A stretch of DNA of 64,000 nt from Psychrobacter sp. ANT_WB68. Its GTDB lineage: Bacteria > Pseudomonadota > Gammaproteobacteria > Pseudomonadales > Moraxellaceae. The stretch covers positions 558,001 through 622,000 of the forward strand of contig NZ_VOAZ01000002.1 in the NCBI RefSeq assembly GCF_008369115.1, read 5' to 3'. Both the position numbers and the translations under genes were made by a program. Below, one piece after another: positions 27,772 to 35,639 of this stretch; position 1 is the first letter of the stretch; the number at the start of each line of letters is the position of its first letter. The notes under the pieces are model-generated. The model had not been told where the DNA came from, did not search any database, and saw nothing but the letters and a program-made list of their open reading frames with translations.

Positions 27772-28635
27772 ATGAGTGATGGGATTATTAAAGTCTTTGT
27801 GGGATGCGATCCTAACAATTGCGATTTAGAGCAGATGATGGTATTGGAATATAGTGTCCATAAACATACCAGCTCGCCAGTTGAAATTGTATGGATGCAG
27901 CTATCACGCAATCCAGACAGCTATTGGTACTCAAATCCTGAGACAGGCGAGGGTTGGAATACTACCAAGTGGGCAACACCTTTTTCAGGGTTTCGCTGGG
28001 CGATTCCTGACTACTGTAATTATTCTGGCAGAGCGATTTATATGGATGCTGATGTGGTTATCCTCAGCGATTTAGCTCAACTTTGGCAACATCCTATTGA
28101 AGGAAAAGCTATCGTAGCTGCAAAAACGAATACTGATATGACACGATTATGTACCTGTCTATGGGATTGTGCAAAAGCGAAAAGTAATATAATGCCGATC
28201 AATCAGCTTAGACAAGACTTTGATAGTCATCAAAAAATGATGGATCTATTAAAAGTTAATTCTCAACTGGTTGAACCTTACAAAGATAGTTATAATTGTG
28301 TCGATGGTGAAGACTTAGCCTTAGAAGAGATTAAGATATTACATTATTCGGATATGGGCACTCAATTCAGCCATAAATACGCGCTCGCAAGAGTTCAAGA
28401 GGAAGGGTTTACACATTGGTTCGATGGTAAAATAATGCCACATCCAAGAGCCGAGCTTAGTGAGTTATTTGATCAATACTATGCAGCAGCAATAGCGGCA
28501 GGCTACAAATTAGATGATTATAGAGTAAAAACGTTTGGCCAATTCCCCAAAAAAACTCACAAACGCTATAAAGGCAATAAGATAACTCGTCAAAATTCGA
28601 CTAGGTCATTTCTTTCGCGTTTATTTAATTTATAA
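27772..28635 (+). CDS. Putative glycosyltransferase, GT8-like
   Basis: 287-residue soluble protein. IKVFVGCDPN opens a nucleotide-sugar-binding fold. AIYMDADVVILSDL near residue 92 supplies the DxD metal-binding motif, and ILHYSDMGTQFSH near the C-terminal third resembles the H-containing metal motif of GT8-type enzymes. The C-terminus is Lys/Arg-rich (KKTHKRYKGNK) and may contact the inner membrane. It is divergent from the GT39 gene and followed after 65 bp by a GT4 gene on the same strand. Donor and acceptor are unknown; LOS core sugar transfer is inferred from location. Confidence 0.75.
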   Translation: MSDGIIKVFVGCDPNNCDLEQMMVLEYSVHKHTSSPVEIVWMQLSRNPDSYWYSNPETGEGWNTTKWATPFSGFRWAIPDYCNYSGRAIYMDADVVILSDLAQLWQHPIEGKAIVAAKTNTDMTRLCTCLWDCAKAKSNIMPINQLRQDFDSHQKMMDLLKVNSQLVEPYKDSYNCVDGEDLALEEIKILHYSDMGTQFSHKYALARVQEEGFTHWFDGKIMPHPRAELSELFDQYYAAAIAAGYKLDDYRVKTFGQFPKKTHKRYKGNKITRQNSTRSFLSRLFNL

Positions 28636-28700
28636 ACTGTTAATAATATCAAAATACGGTTAGCATGCAACCTTATAAAAAGAGGATTGAGGAATAATTA

Positions 28701-29807
28701 ATGCATGTTATGGCGTCACATAAAGATAAGATTGTATTGTCTATTAACTCCCTACAAGGTGCGGGTGCAGAGCGATTTGTATTAACGATAGGGGCTGCTT
28801 TTCATCAATTAGGATTTGATGTTCATGTATTGCGGTTTAATGATAAAGTTGAGTTTAGCTTAGATAAAGACTTAACCTATCATTTAATAGACTATGAACG
28901 TTATCGATGGTTGCCAAAAGGTAAAATACGCCACTCCGTATTGGCCAAAAAAGTAGATAAGTATATTCTTAAAAATATTGGGCAGCCTACTTTATTATTA
29001 TCTAATCTTGAGCGTTCAGACAGTATTTTTTGTTATAGTAAACTGCCGAATATTGTTTACGTTATTCACAATACGTTATCGTTATACTACAAACTTAATG
29101 AGACAGATAGTGATAATTTAAAGTTAACACTAAGAGATAGATATTCAAAACATCCTTGCGTGTGCGTAAGCAAAGGGGTTAAAGAAGACTTTATAAAAAT
29201 TTTTGGTAATAGTATCCCAGTAACCGCTATTCATAACCCGATTGATAGAGACGGTATTCAAAAGTTAGCCGAAGCATTTATTCCAAAGTATCAAGATTAT
29301 ATTATTCATGTCGGTAGTTTTAAGGAAGCAAAACGGCATGATATTTTATTAAAAGCTTATGCGCAGACAGATCGTTCTTTGCCATTGTTGTTAGCAGGGC
29401 AGGGTAAACTTAAAAGTGAAATAGAGCAACTGGTTATAGAGCTTGGTTTGTCAGATACAGTTATTTTTCTCGGCTTCTGTGAAAATGTATTCCCTTATAT
29501 TAAACATGCCCGATTTAAAGTATTAACCTCTAATTGGGAAGGGTTTGCTTTAGTTATTGCAGAATCTCTAGCATTAGCTACACCTGTAGTTAGTACTGAT
29601 TGTCAATCTGGACCCAAAGAGTTACTACCAGAAAAGAATTTGATGCCAACAGACGATATTGATGCTATCGCCAAAAAGCTCAGCCAAGCGATGCAAGATT
29701 CACTACAATTCTCTGCCCCCTTTAATGAAGCGTTACTGCCTATTACCATTGCTAAAAAATATTTAGACTTTATAAAAAGCTTTGCTAAACAAAATATTAC
29801 GAGTTAA
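28701..29807 (+). CDS. GT4-family glycosyltransferase, LOS core type
   Basis: 368-residue GT-B enzyme. It begins with the glycine-rich donor loop (SINSLQGAGAERFVLTIG) typical of LPS GT4 proteins. The C-terminal domain has YIIHVGSFKEAKRHDILLKAY, the LLAGQGKL strand, the EGFALVIAESLALATPVVSTD E-x7-E motif, and the CQSGPKELLPE segment. GAGG upstream supports ATG 28701; ATG 28710 is also possible. It is clearly a paralogue of the GT4 gene at 31685, sharing order and spacing of motifs. The gene is more AT-rich than housekeeping genes in the window. Confidence 0.86.
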   Translation: MHVMASHKDKIVLSINSLQGAGAERFVLTIGAAFHQLGFDVHVLRFNDKVEFSLDKDLTYHLIDYERYRWLPKGKIRHSVLAKKVDKYILKNIGQPTLLLSNLERSDSIFCYSKLPNIVYVIHNTLSLYYKLNETDSDNLKLTLRDRYSKHPCVCVSKGVKEDFIKIFGNSIPVTAIHNPIDRDGIQKLAEAFIPKYQDYIIHVGSFKEAKRHDILLKAYAQTDRSLPLLLAGQGKLKSEIEQLVIELGLSDTVIFLGFCENVFPYIKHARFKVLTSNWEGFALVIAESLALATPVVSTDCQSGPKELLPEKNLMPTDDIDAIAKKLSQAMQDSLQFSAPFNEALLPITIAKKYLDFIKSFAKQNITS

Positions 29808-29899
29808 TTGATAGATATTTAGCCATTTCTAGAATGCTAGGTATTCAACTCGAAAGATATTTATTTTAATGAGTTAAAAATAGCTATATCTACGCCAAG

Positions 29900-29942
29900 C
29901 AAGGTAAATAATATAGATATATTGTCTGCATTATTTACCTTG
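29900..29942. repeat. Hairpin between convergent glycosyltransferase genes
   Basis: 13-bp perfect stem (29900-29912 with 29930-29942) and a 17-base AT-rich loop. It lies about 92 bp past the GT4 stop and 64 bp past the convergent gene's stop. There is no T-run after either side, so it is a possible weak terminator or 3'-end protector. Confidence 0.5.
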
Positions 29943-30006
29943 TTCGGCTAAAATTTAACTCGCTTTTCTCGTCATTCTCAAAATGACAAACTCCAATAAA
30001 CAGCTG

Positions 30007-30702
30007 TTATTTAGTGAGTATAATACCAAGCGTTATAATAATTAATAATACGATACCGCCTATCACTCTATTACGCTTTCTAATATTTTGCCGCTTAAGC
30101 TTGATATGACCACGGCTCGCCTGATATTGCTCAATATAGATCTCACCATCATAATCTTTATCAAATATTTTTATATAGCCCGGATTGAGAGCTTCCACGG
30201 TTAAACTATTTCCAAGCTTATGCATAGCACTATCAAGGCTGTCTTGATCTACTTGTGTTTTTTTACCATCTATTTGCTCTGCTATCCATTGTTCCACTAA
30301 AGCCATAGTGTTAGCGGTATTGTTAAAAAACATGGTACTAGCCAAATAATCATGCGACATGCCAGGCATACCTTTGGTCTTATAGAATGCTACATCGGCA
30401 GTGATAGTATTGAAATAATCTAAGGGTTTTTTAACAAGAGCGTCAGCATCTAAATATAAGACGTTTTTATTGGGAAATTTCTTTAGACACTCCAAGATGA
30501 AATGTGGTTTGATACGAGTATTGGCTTCCCAATATCCAGCATCTTCAACTTCTTTAAAGTAGTAGTTTAGGTTAAAGTCATCGAGAGATTGTTTTAAATG
30601 TAAAGCATGACTGCGATAACTGTCGGTATAAAAACAACAGATAATAAAATTATCCGTGGCACTGATGTTTTCAAAAAATAATGGAGATGAAACTGAAGTC
30701 AT
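30007..30702 (-). CDS. Putative glycosyltransferase with C-terminal membrane anchor
   Basis: 231-residue protein. NVLYLDADALVKKPLDYF near residue 79 provides a DxD motif of the nucleotide-sugar transferase type, as in GT8 or GT77-like proteins. The middle (STMFFNNTANTMALVEQWI, then VDQDSLDSAM) also fits that fold. The last 35 residues differ: a strongly basic stretch (KLKRQNIRKRNR) followed by a single hydrophobic helix (VIGGIVLLIIITLGIILTK) ending at the C-terminus. That makes it a tail-anchored glycosyltransferase, an uncommon design for LPS enzymes. Donor and acceptor unknown. Confidence 0.7.
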   Translation of the reverse strand: MTSVSSPLFFENISATDNFIICCFYTDSYRSHALHLKQSLDDFNLNYYFKEVEDAGYWEANTRIKPHFILECLKKFPNKNVLYLDADALVKKPLDYFNTITADVAFYKTKGMPGMSHDYLASTMFFNNTANTMALVEQWIAEQIDGKKTQVDQDSLDSAMHKLGNSLTVEALNPGYIKIFDKDYDGEIYIEQYQASRGHIKLKRQNIRKRNRVIGGIVLLIIITLGIILTK

Positions 30703-30803
30703 GGAGTGCCTATAATTTTAATAGCAAAATGTTAATTGTGAAAATTCTTTGGACAATAGTAAATGAGGAGTTTAGACCTTTCAAGCAGTATCAATAGCTA
30801 CTT

Positions 30804-31571
30804 TTAATCTAACCACCACTTAGATCTTTCGCATTTGTGTAATGACCGCATGGTAGAAAAAGCACTTTGATGACTTTGCAGCCTCTCAAAAACGGACAAT
30901 AGCATAGTCGCCGCTAGCTTATCTGACTCATAAAATCTTTCGTAACGATTGCGCATATTTTTTAAAGTATCATCAGAGCCAACACTAAAATAAGTCAAGC
31001 CATCATATAAAGGGAGGTCCCTACGATAGAGAGCATTAATGTTGTTCTCAACTAAAGGCAAGGAGTTAGAACCAGAAGGACGTTGCAAAAACTGTTTAGT
31101 TTCATATACCCTTAAAGTAGTCATAAGCGTAGTGATATTCATCAAGATAGCAGCTCTAAGCATATCAGCCGAATGATCGATAAAAGTATCACAAGCAGAG
31201 ACAATCCAACGCAAAGACAAATGATCCAACAGATAGTCGCTTTCGGTATGCCATAACTGTTCAAATTCAGTGAAGATTTCTTTAGGTTTATAATCACGCC
31301 GTAATAATACTATAAGAGTTGCATGATAAAAACAAAGCTCTGACTGACCAATGAACTGATGTTTCAAATTCTCTAAGTGAGCAGTTAAATCGTTGGTTCG
31401 AGGTTTGTGAGTTAAGGCTAACTCATCACATATAGATACTGTGATAATGGTTGATTTCATTTCATCAACGCTTTTATTCATAAGATTTTTGACAATTCTA
31501 CCGGCATTGAGTTTTTTTTCACTTTTGAACAGTAAAATAGCTCTTCTTTGCCATCCTGTAGGTGTTGCCAT
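30804..31571 (-). CDS. Unrecognised protein in the LOS locus
   Basis: 255-residue soluble protein with no motif I recognise. It is rich in Leu, Arg, Thr and Ser and reads as mostly helical (LLDHLSLRWIVSACDTF, MLRAAILMNITTLMTTLRVYE). No signal peptide, membrane helix, DxD motif or nucleotide loop is seen. It lies upstream of the tail-anchored glycosyltransferase on the same strand with 101 bp between, and is divergent from the second GT4 gene. The DNA is AT-rich like its neighbours. Frame length and ATG placement support a real gene; function is open. Confidence 0.65.
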   Translation of the reverse strand: MATPTGWQRRAILLFKSEKKLNAGRIVKNLMNKSVDEMKSTIITVSICDELALTHKPRTNDLTAHLENLKHQFIGQSELCFYHATLIVLLRRDYKPKEIFTEFEQLWHTESDYLLDHLSLRWIVSACDTFIDHSADMLRAAILMNITTLMTTLRVYETKQFLQRPSGSNSLPLVENNINALYRRDLPLYDGLTYFSVGSDDTLKNMRNRYERFYESDKLAATMLLSVFERLQSHQSAFSTMRSLHKCERSKWWLD

Positions 31572-31684
31572 TTTATAACCTTACTAGGAAATATACTATT
31601 GATTTTTGCTAGAACTATTTTGACAAAATTTACGCTATTAAGCTACTGATAACCTTTATTAACCATAAATAGACTGACTAACTT

Positions 31685-32797
31685 ATGACTCAACCAATCA
31701 TTGTACTTATATTAAAAGCATTGGAAGGTCGCGGTGCTGAACGTATGGTCACCACGTTAGCGCACGCTTATATAGAGATGGGTTATAGCGTCTATGTTCT
31801 ATGTCTAGAGGATACTCAAGATATGCCTTTAGATACCCGAGTAAAGTATCATATAGTTCCTTACTATCAAACCTTCTCTAACCAACAAATAGAAGAAAAC
31901 TCCATTCAAGCAACCGCTTATAAAACAGTAGCTGCACGCATTGATGAGTATGTTCTTAAAAACATTGGTAAACCAGATTTAATTTTGGTCAATATATATA
32001 AGCTCAATTGGATTATGGCCTATAGCCGCTTGCCAAATATTGTTAATGTACTTCACACTGCTGTATCCAAACAATTCGAAGCTCAGCTGACTGCACATCC
32101 TGTACAAACTATTAAGCACTTAAAAATGGTTTATGGGGCACACCCTTGTAGCTGTGTCAGTGTAGGCGCAGGTAAAGATTTGCTGGCACTGATAGGTAAG
32201 AACACAACAAGAACCACCACGATTTATAATCCCTGTGACGATTATGCTATCAAAGAAGCCGCGGGGCGCTTATCGGATATTTCTCAATTCGGTTTGACGA
32301 CATGTGCTTACATGATCCATGTCGGCTCATTTGACACCATGAAAAATCATCATGACTTGTTACATGCTTACGCTCAAACATCATGTACACAGCCTTTAGT
32401 GTTGGTAGGACAAGGTCGTCTTGAAAATGAGATTAAGCAGTTGGCTGTCCAATTAAATGTTCAAGAGCAGGTGAAGTTTTTAGGATTCCAAGAAAATCCG
32501 TATCCATTAATCGCCAGTGCAGCTTTACTGGTATTAACGTCTAAATTTGAAGGTTTTGGTTATGTGATTGTCGAGGCGCAGGCGTTAGAAGTGCCGGTCA
32601 TTAGCACGGATTGTCCCTTTGGACCAAGAGAGTTGTTACCTGAACAAAATTTAGTTCCTGTTGGCGATATAAGCACTTTGTCCAGTTTGATGAAACAAGC
32701 AATCAGCAATCCTGATAGTTATAAGATTAAATTTAATCAACAATTGCGACCACCTATCATTGCCAATCAGTACTTAGCCTTTAACAAAGGGTTGTGA
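31685..32797 (+). CDS. GT4-family glycosyltransferase, LOS core type (second paralogue)
   Basis: 370-residue GT-B enzyme with the same architecture as the gene at 28701. It opens LKALEGRGAERMVTTLAHAY, with YVLKNIGKPDLILVN and CSCVSVGAGKDLL in the N-terminal domain. The C-terminal domain has MIHVGSFDTMKNHHDLLHAY, LVLVGQGRLENEI, KFEGFGYVIVEAQALEVPVISTD and CPFGPRELLPE. The shared blocks show the two arose by duplication or parallel acquisition from one family. Its last 24 bases overlap the 3' end of the WaaZ-like gene on the opposite strand. Sugar specificity is unknown. Confidence 0.87.
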   Translation: MTQPIIVLILKALEGRGAERMVTTLAHAYIEMGYSVYVLCLEDTQDMPLDTRVKYHIVPYYQTFSNQQIEENSIQATAYKTVAARIDEYVLKNIGKPDLILVNIYKLNWIMAYSRLPNIVNVLHTAVSKQFEAQLTAHPVQTIKHLKMVYGAHPCSCVSVGAGKDLLALIGKNTTRTTTIYNPCDDYAIKEAAGRLSDISQFGLTTCAYMIHVGSFDTMKNHHDLLHAYAQTSCTQPLVLVGQGRLENEIKQLAVQLNVQEQVKFLGFQENPYPLIASAALLVLTSKFEGFGYVIVEAQALEVPVISTDCPFGPRELLPEQNLVPVGDISTLSSLMKQAISNPDSYKIKFNQQLRPPIIANQYLAFNKGL

Positions 32798-33649
32798 CTC
32801 CAGACCACGAAATAAATCTTTTGAGATAGGGGAGTGATTATAAACAGTGATACCCTGCTTTTTATAAGTATGTCCTAACAAGTCAAATGAAGGGACAATA
32901 CGTTCACTAATAGCCTTATCTAGTTTACAAGGCGCACTATTACTCTTATCCTCATAAAATCGAGGTTGGTCAGTATTTAATAGATCAATACCATACAGAT
33001 GGATTTCGCCTGCACCACGTGAAAAAGCCAACTGAGCCGCGACATAAGCAACAGTGCCTGCTTCTACAAAACCATGGGTAATATCTAAAGATAAGCCGAT
33101 AGGGGCAGGCTGATGATGCGCGTCGATGACAAAGTTGCGTTGATTTACTAATGTCGATAGCGATGTTTTTTTACTAAGTGAATAGTGCTTTGATAGTAGT
33201 CGACTAAACCAAAACTTATTTGTTTTGACGCCCCAAGGTCTATCTACAGGATAAATAATACGCATGGCGCTATGATAATTAATTATTATACTAGGGTGTG
33301 TAACTGCCAAGGTTTCTAGTACTGCCAAAGTGGCATATAGAGGCTGACCTCTGTAGTGTTTGTTTAAAATATCTGGCTGATGCCTGATAAAGCGTGCATC
33401 GCTAATGACATAACCTACTATATTGGTAAAGTTGTGCTGAGCAGTTAAGCTTATACTGCCATTGACAAAAATAGTAGCAGCATCTACTAAATCTATAAAT
33501 TTTATATTAGCAATGGAAGGACCAGAGGCAATGATGTTAACCGATTGCTGATGAAGATTTTGCTGGGCTTCTTGCGCATCAAAAGCTTGAATAGAAATGG
33601 TTTGATTGCCAATGTCAAATGTTAAAGCAGGAGGTAGTTCCACGTTCAA
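32774..33649 (-). CDS. WaaZ/RfaZ-like LPS core protein
   Basis: 291-residue protein. The segments NIIASGPSIANI, ATIFVNGSISL and VISDARFIRHQPD, and later GTVAYVAAQLAFSRGAGEIHLYGIDL followed by PRFYEDK and VPSFDLL, resemble in order and spacing the enterobacterial RfaZ/WaaZ family, which adds a third Kdo residue to the LPS core. The same overall layout (SGPS nucleotide loop, then GIDL strand) is shared with GT42 sialyltransferases and DUF115 proteins, so a sialyltransferase-like role is the alternative. The resemblance is from memory of family patterns. It precedes no acyl or Kdo synthesis genes. Confidence 0.65.
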   Translation of the reverse strand: MNVELPPALTFDIGNQTISIQAFDAQEAQQNLHQQSVNIIASGPSIANIKFIDLVDAATIFVNGSISLTAQHNFTNIVGYVISDARFIRHQPDILNKHYRGQPLYATLAVLETLAVTHPSIIINYHSAMRIIYPVDRPWGVKTNKFWFSRLLSKHYSLSKKTSLSTLVNQRNFVIDAHHQPAPIGLSLDITHGFVEAGTVAYVAAQLAFSRGAGEIHLYGIDLLNTDQPRFYEDKSNSAPCKLDKAISERIVPSFDLLGHTYKKQGITVYNHSPISKDLFRGLESQPFVKG

Positions 33650-33672
33650 CTCCAGATATTCTAATAACTAGA

Positions 33673-34473
33673 TTATAGCCAATATTCTTTCAACCAAGGA
33701 CTAGGCTTGACATGACGATACCACTTACCGCCGCCGCCTTTGATGGCATCTGGTGGATTAATCTCACCATGAAAGATAACGATTTTTGCGCCATTAGGAA
33801 GCGTCGGTGCACGTACGAAATTCAAAGGAGTAGGTGCCATACACTGGTATTTAAAACTGACACACCAGCCTTTATCCCAGTACTCTAGATGGTGATGTTC
33901 GCGTAGATAGTTAGAAAGATAGGCTTGCTCATGGCGTACTTGGGTGCGAATGGTTTCAAAGTTGCGCTCAAAGTTTGCCAGCAAATCGGGATATGTATTC
34001 AAACCGACATTAAAGCGATATACCGAGCTATTACCAATCATACGCCACGGTTTTTTCCAGTCACGAATGATGACCACACTGTCATCGTGTGCAGCTTTAT
34101 AAGTGAAAAAAGCATCGATATTATCGACGATAACGATATCGATATCTAAGAATAAGGCGACACCTTTAAGGTTGTATAGCTCAGGTTTAAAAGTCGTCAG
34201 CTTCTTCCAACCACGCTCTGGTCCTGCTGGCAAATTCATGTCAGGTATGGGATGACAAGTAACGGCAGGGTCGATGCCCGTGCTATCATCTGTTAAACAA
34301 ACCATCTGAAAATCTAAAGTCAGATGACGACTGACCATATTATAAAGACGGTTGACGTACTCAGGACCGTATTTATCGCCCCATTTCATACAAATAATAT
34401 AACGCTGTTCGGAGTGTTTAGGATCTGTTAGCGCTTGATCCGTTGATAGTTTTTGCTTTACGTCAGTTGCCAT
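33673..34473 (-). CDS. Putative glycosyltransferase with DxD motif
   Basis: 266-residue soluble protein. YIICMKWGDKYGPEYVNRLYNMVSRHL opens a nucleotide-sugar fold. ALFLDIDIVIVDNIDAFF near residue 116 is the DxD metal motif, and KIVIFHGEINPPDAIKG near the C-terminus gives the second histidine-containing segment. ATG 34473 is preferred; the frame extends to 34569, but that would add a hydrophobic stretch not expected in the family. It lies between the WaaZ-like gene (23 bp downstream) and the acyltransferase gene, so these three may form one minus-strand transcript starting at or after aspS. Confidence 0.78.
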   Translation of the reverse strand: MATDVKQKLSTDQALTDPKHSEQRYIICMKWGDKYGPEYVNRLYNMVSRHLTLDFQMVCLTDDSTGIDPAVTCHPIPDMNLPAGPERGWKKLTTFKPELYNLKGVALFLDIDIVIVDNIDAFFTYKAAHDDSVVIIRDWKKPWRMIGNSSVYRFNVGLNTYPDLLANFERNFETIRTQVRHEQAYLSNYLREHHHLEYWDKGWCVSFKYQCMAPTPLNFVRAPTLPNGAKIVIFHGEINPPDAIKGGGGKWYRHVKPSPWLKEYWL

Positions 34474-34649
34474 AATGCACTCATATTCGTATAAATGAAG
34501 AACTAATGTTAAAGAAGAACCAGTAATTAAAAAAGAAAAAATGATATAAATATCAGCCAATGTTAACACGGCTTTTATTCACTAAATTTCTTAGAAGTTA
34601 GATATTGGTAGTGTTTCTACTTCTTATTAAGCTGATCATCATTATTAAA

Positions 34650-35576
34650 CTAAGGTTTAGCATGCTTAGACTTATCGTTATGAAGAAAAGCTGATAACGA
34701 TTTTTTATCAGCAGTATAAGGATTATTTAAAGTAGGTATGTGCTTAAAGCGACGATAACCCCACATATAATGACTGCATTTGTCCTCAATCATATGTTGC
34801 ATCGCTAGATTGAGCGCATAAGCAGCGGTTTCAGCATTGCGATCATATAGCGCTGGGTCGTCTAATTTATAACAATAGATATCAAAGCCACGTCCATCGT
34901 CACGGCGAATGCACGATAAGCCGACCAACGCACATTTAGTTTTGCTCGCAAGTTTAGAAGCAAGTGTACTGGTCAATGTCTCAATACCAAAAAAGGGTAC
35001 TATCACGCCACCTGATGGGTCAGGAACATGATCGGGCAGTACAATACTAAAGCCACCTTGTTTAAGGGTTTTAAATACCGCTTTGACACCGCTGCCATCG
35101 GTCGGTACCAGTGTTGCATTAAGCCGCGCACGGCCTTGCAGTACAAAATCATTAGTGATTTTGCCTTTAACCGGCTTATACATGATAGTTGGCGAGCCGA
35201 ACTGATTAAGCCAAGCGTTCATCATCTCCCACGTACCGAGATGTGGGACAATCGCCAGCATGCCGTTAGGATTTGCAAGACCTTCTAATAAAAAGTCTTT
35301 ATTATGAACGTCGCGAATTTGGGCAATGCTCCATTCAGGTGGCATCGCCCAGCTCTTGACAGATTCAATAGTGGTTAAACATTGATGATAGATGATATCT
35401 TTGGTTAAGGCTTGTTTTTGACGATTAGATAACGACGGCGCAATCAGTGCCATATTGATACTGACAGTACGCATGATGCTAGCGTTTGGTAGCCGTAATA
35501 TTATCCAAGCAGAAAATCGTGCCAGCATCTGCAAGACAGACAGTGGCACGATTTTGAAAATATGATACGGATTCAT
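34650..35576 (-). CDS. Lipid A acyltransferase, LpxL/LpxM (HtrB/MsbB) family
   Basis: 308-residue inner-membrane acyltransferase that adds a secondary acyl chain to Kdo-lipid A. The catalytic HX4E box appears as PHLGTWEM near residue 118, followed by MYKPVKG, the LPDHVPDPSGGVIVPFFG block and GYRRFK near the C-terminus, all typical of this family. An N-terminal hydrophobic anchor is present. Two close ATGs (35582, 35576) are possible. LpxL and LpxM cannot be distinguished by eye. It closes the LOS locus on the aspS side, 63 bp downstream of aspS. Confidence 0.88.
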   Translation of the reverse strand: MNPYHIFKIVPLSVLQMLARFSAWIILRLPNASIMRTVSINMALIAPSLSNRQKQALTKDIIYHQCLTTIESVKSWAMPPEWSIAQIRDVHNKDFLLEGLANPNGMLAIVPHLGTWEMMNAWLNQFGSPTIMYKPVKGKITNDFVLQGRARLNATLVPTDGSGVKAVFKTLKQGGFSIVLPDHVPDPSGGVIVPFFGIETLTSTLASKLASKTKCALVGLSCIRRDDGRGFDIYCYKLDDPALYDRNAETAAYALNLAMQHMIEDKCSHYMWGYRRFKHIPTLNNPYTADKKSLSAFLHNDKSKHAKP

Positions 35577-35639
35577 GACCATTCACACGATGATGAATCA
35601 CGTAACCAATTAGATAAAAAGTAGGTAACCATTATCTGA

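Noticed and set aside
28701..31685. Phase-variable repeat tracts in glycosyltransferase genes
   Set aside because: No long homopolymer or tetranucleotide repeats were seen in these genes; longest runs are ordinary A/T runs.
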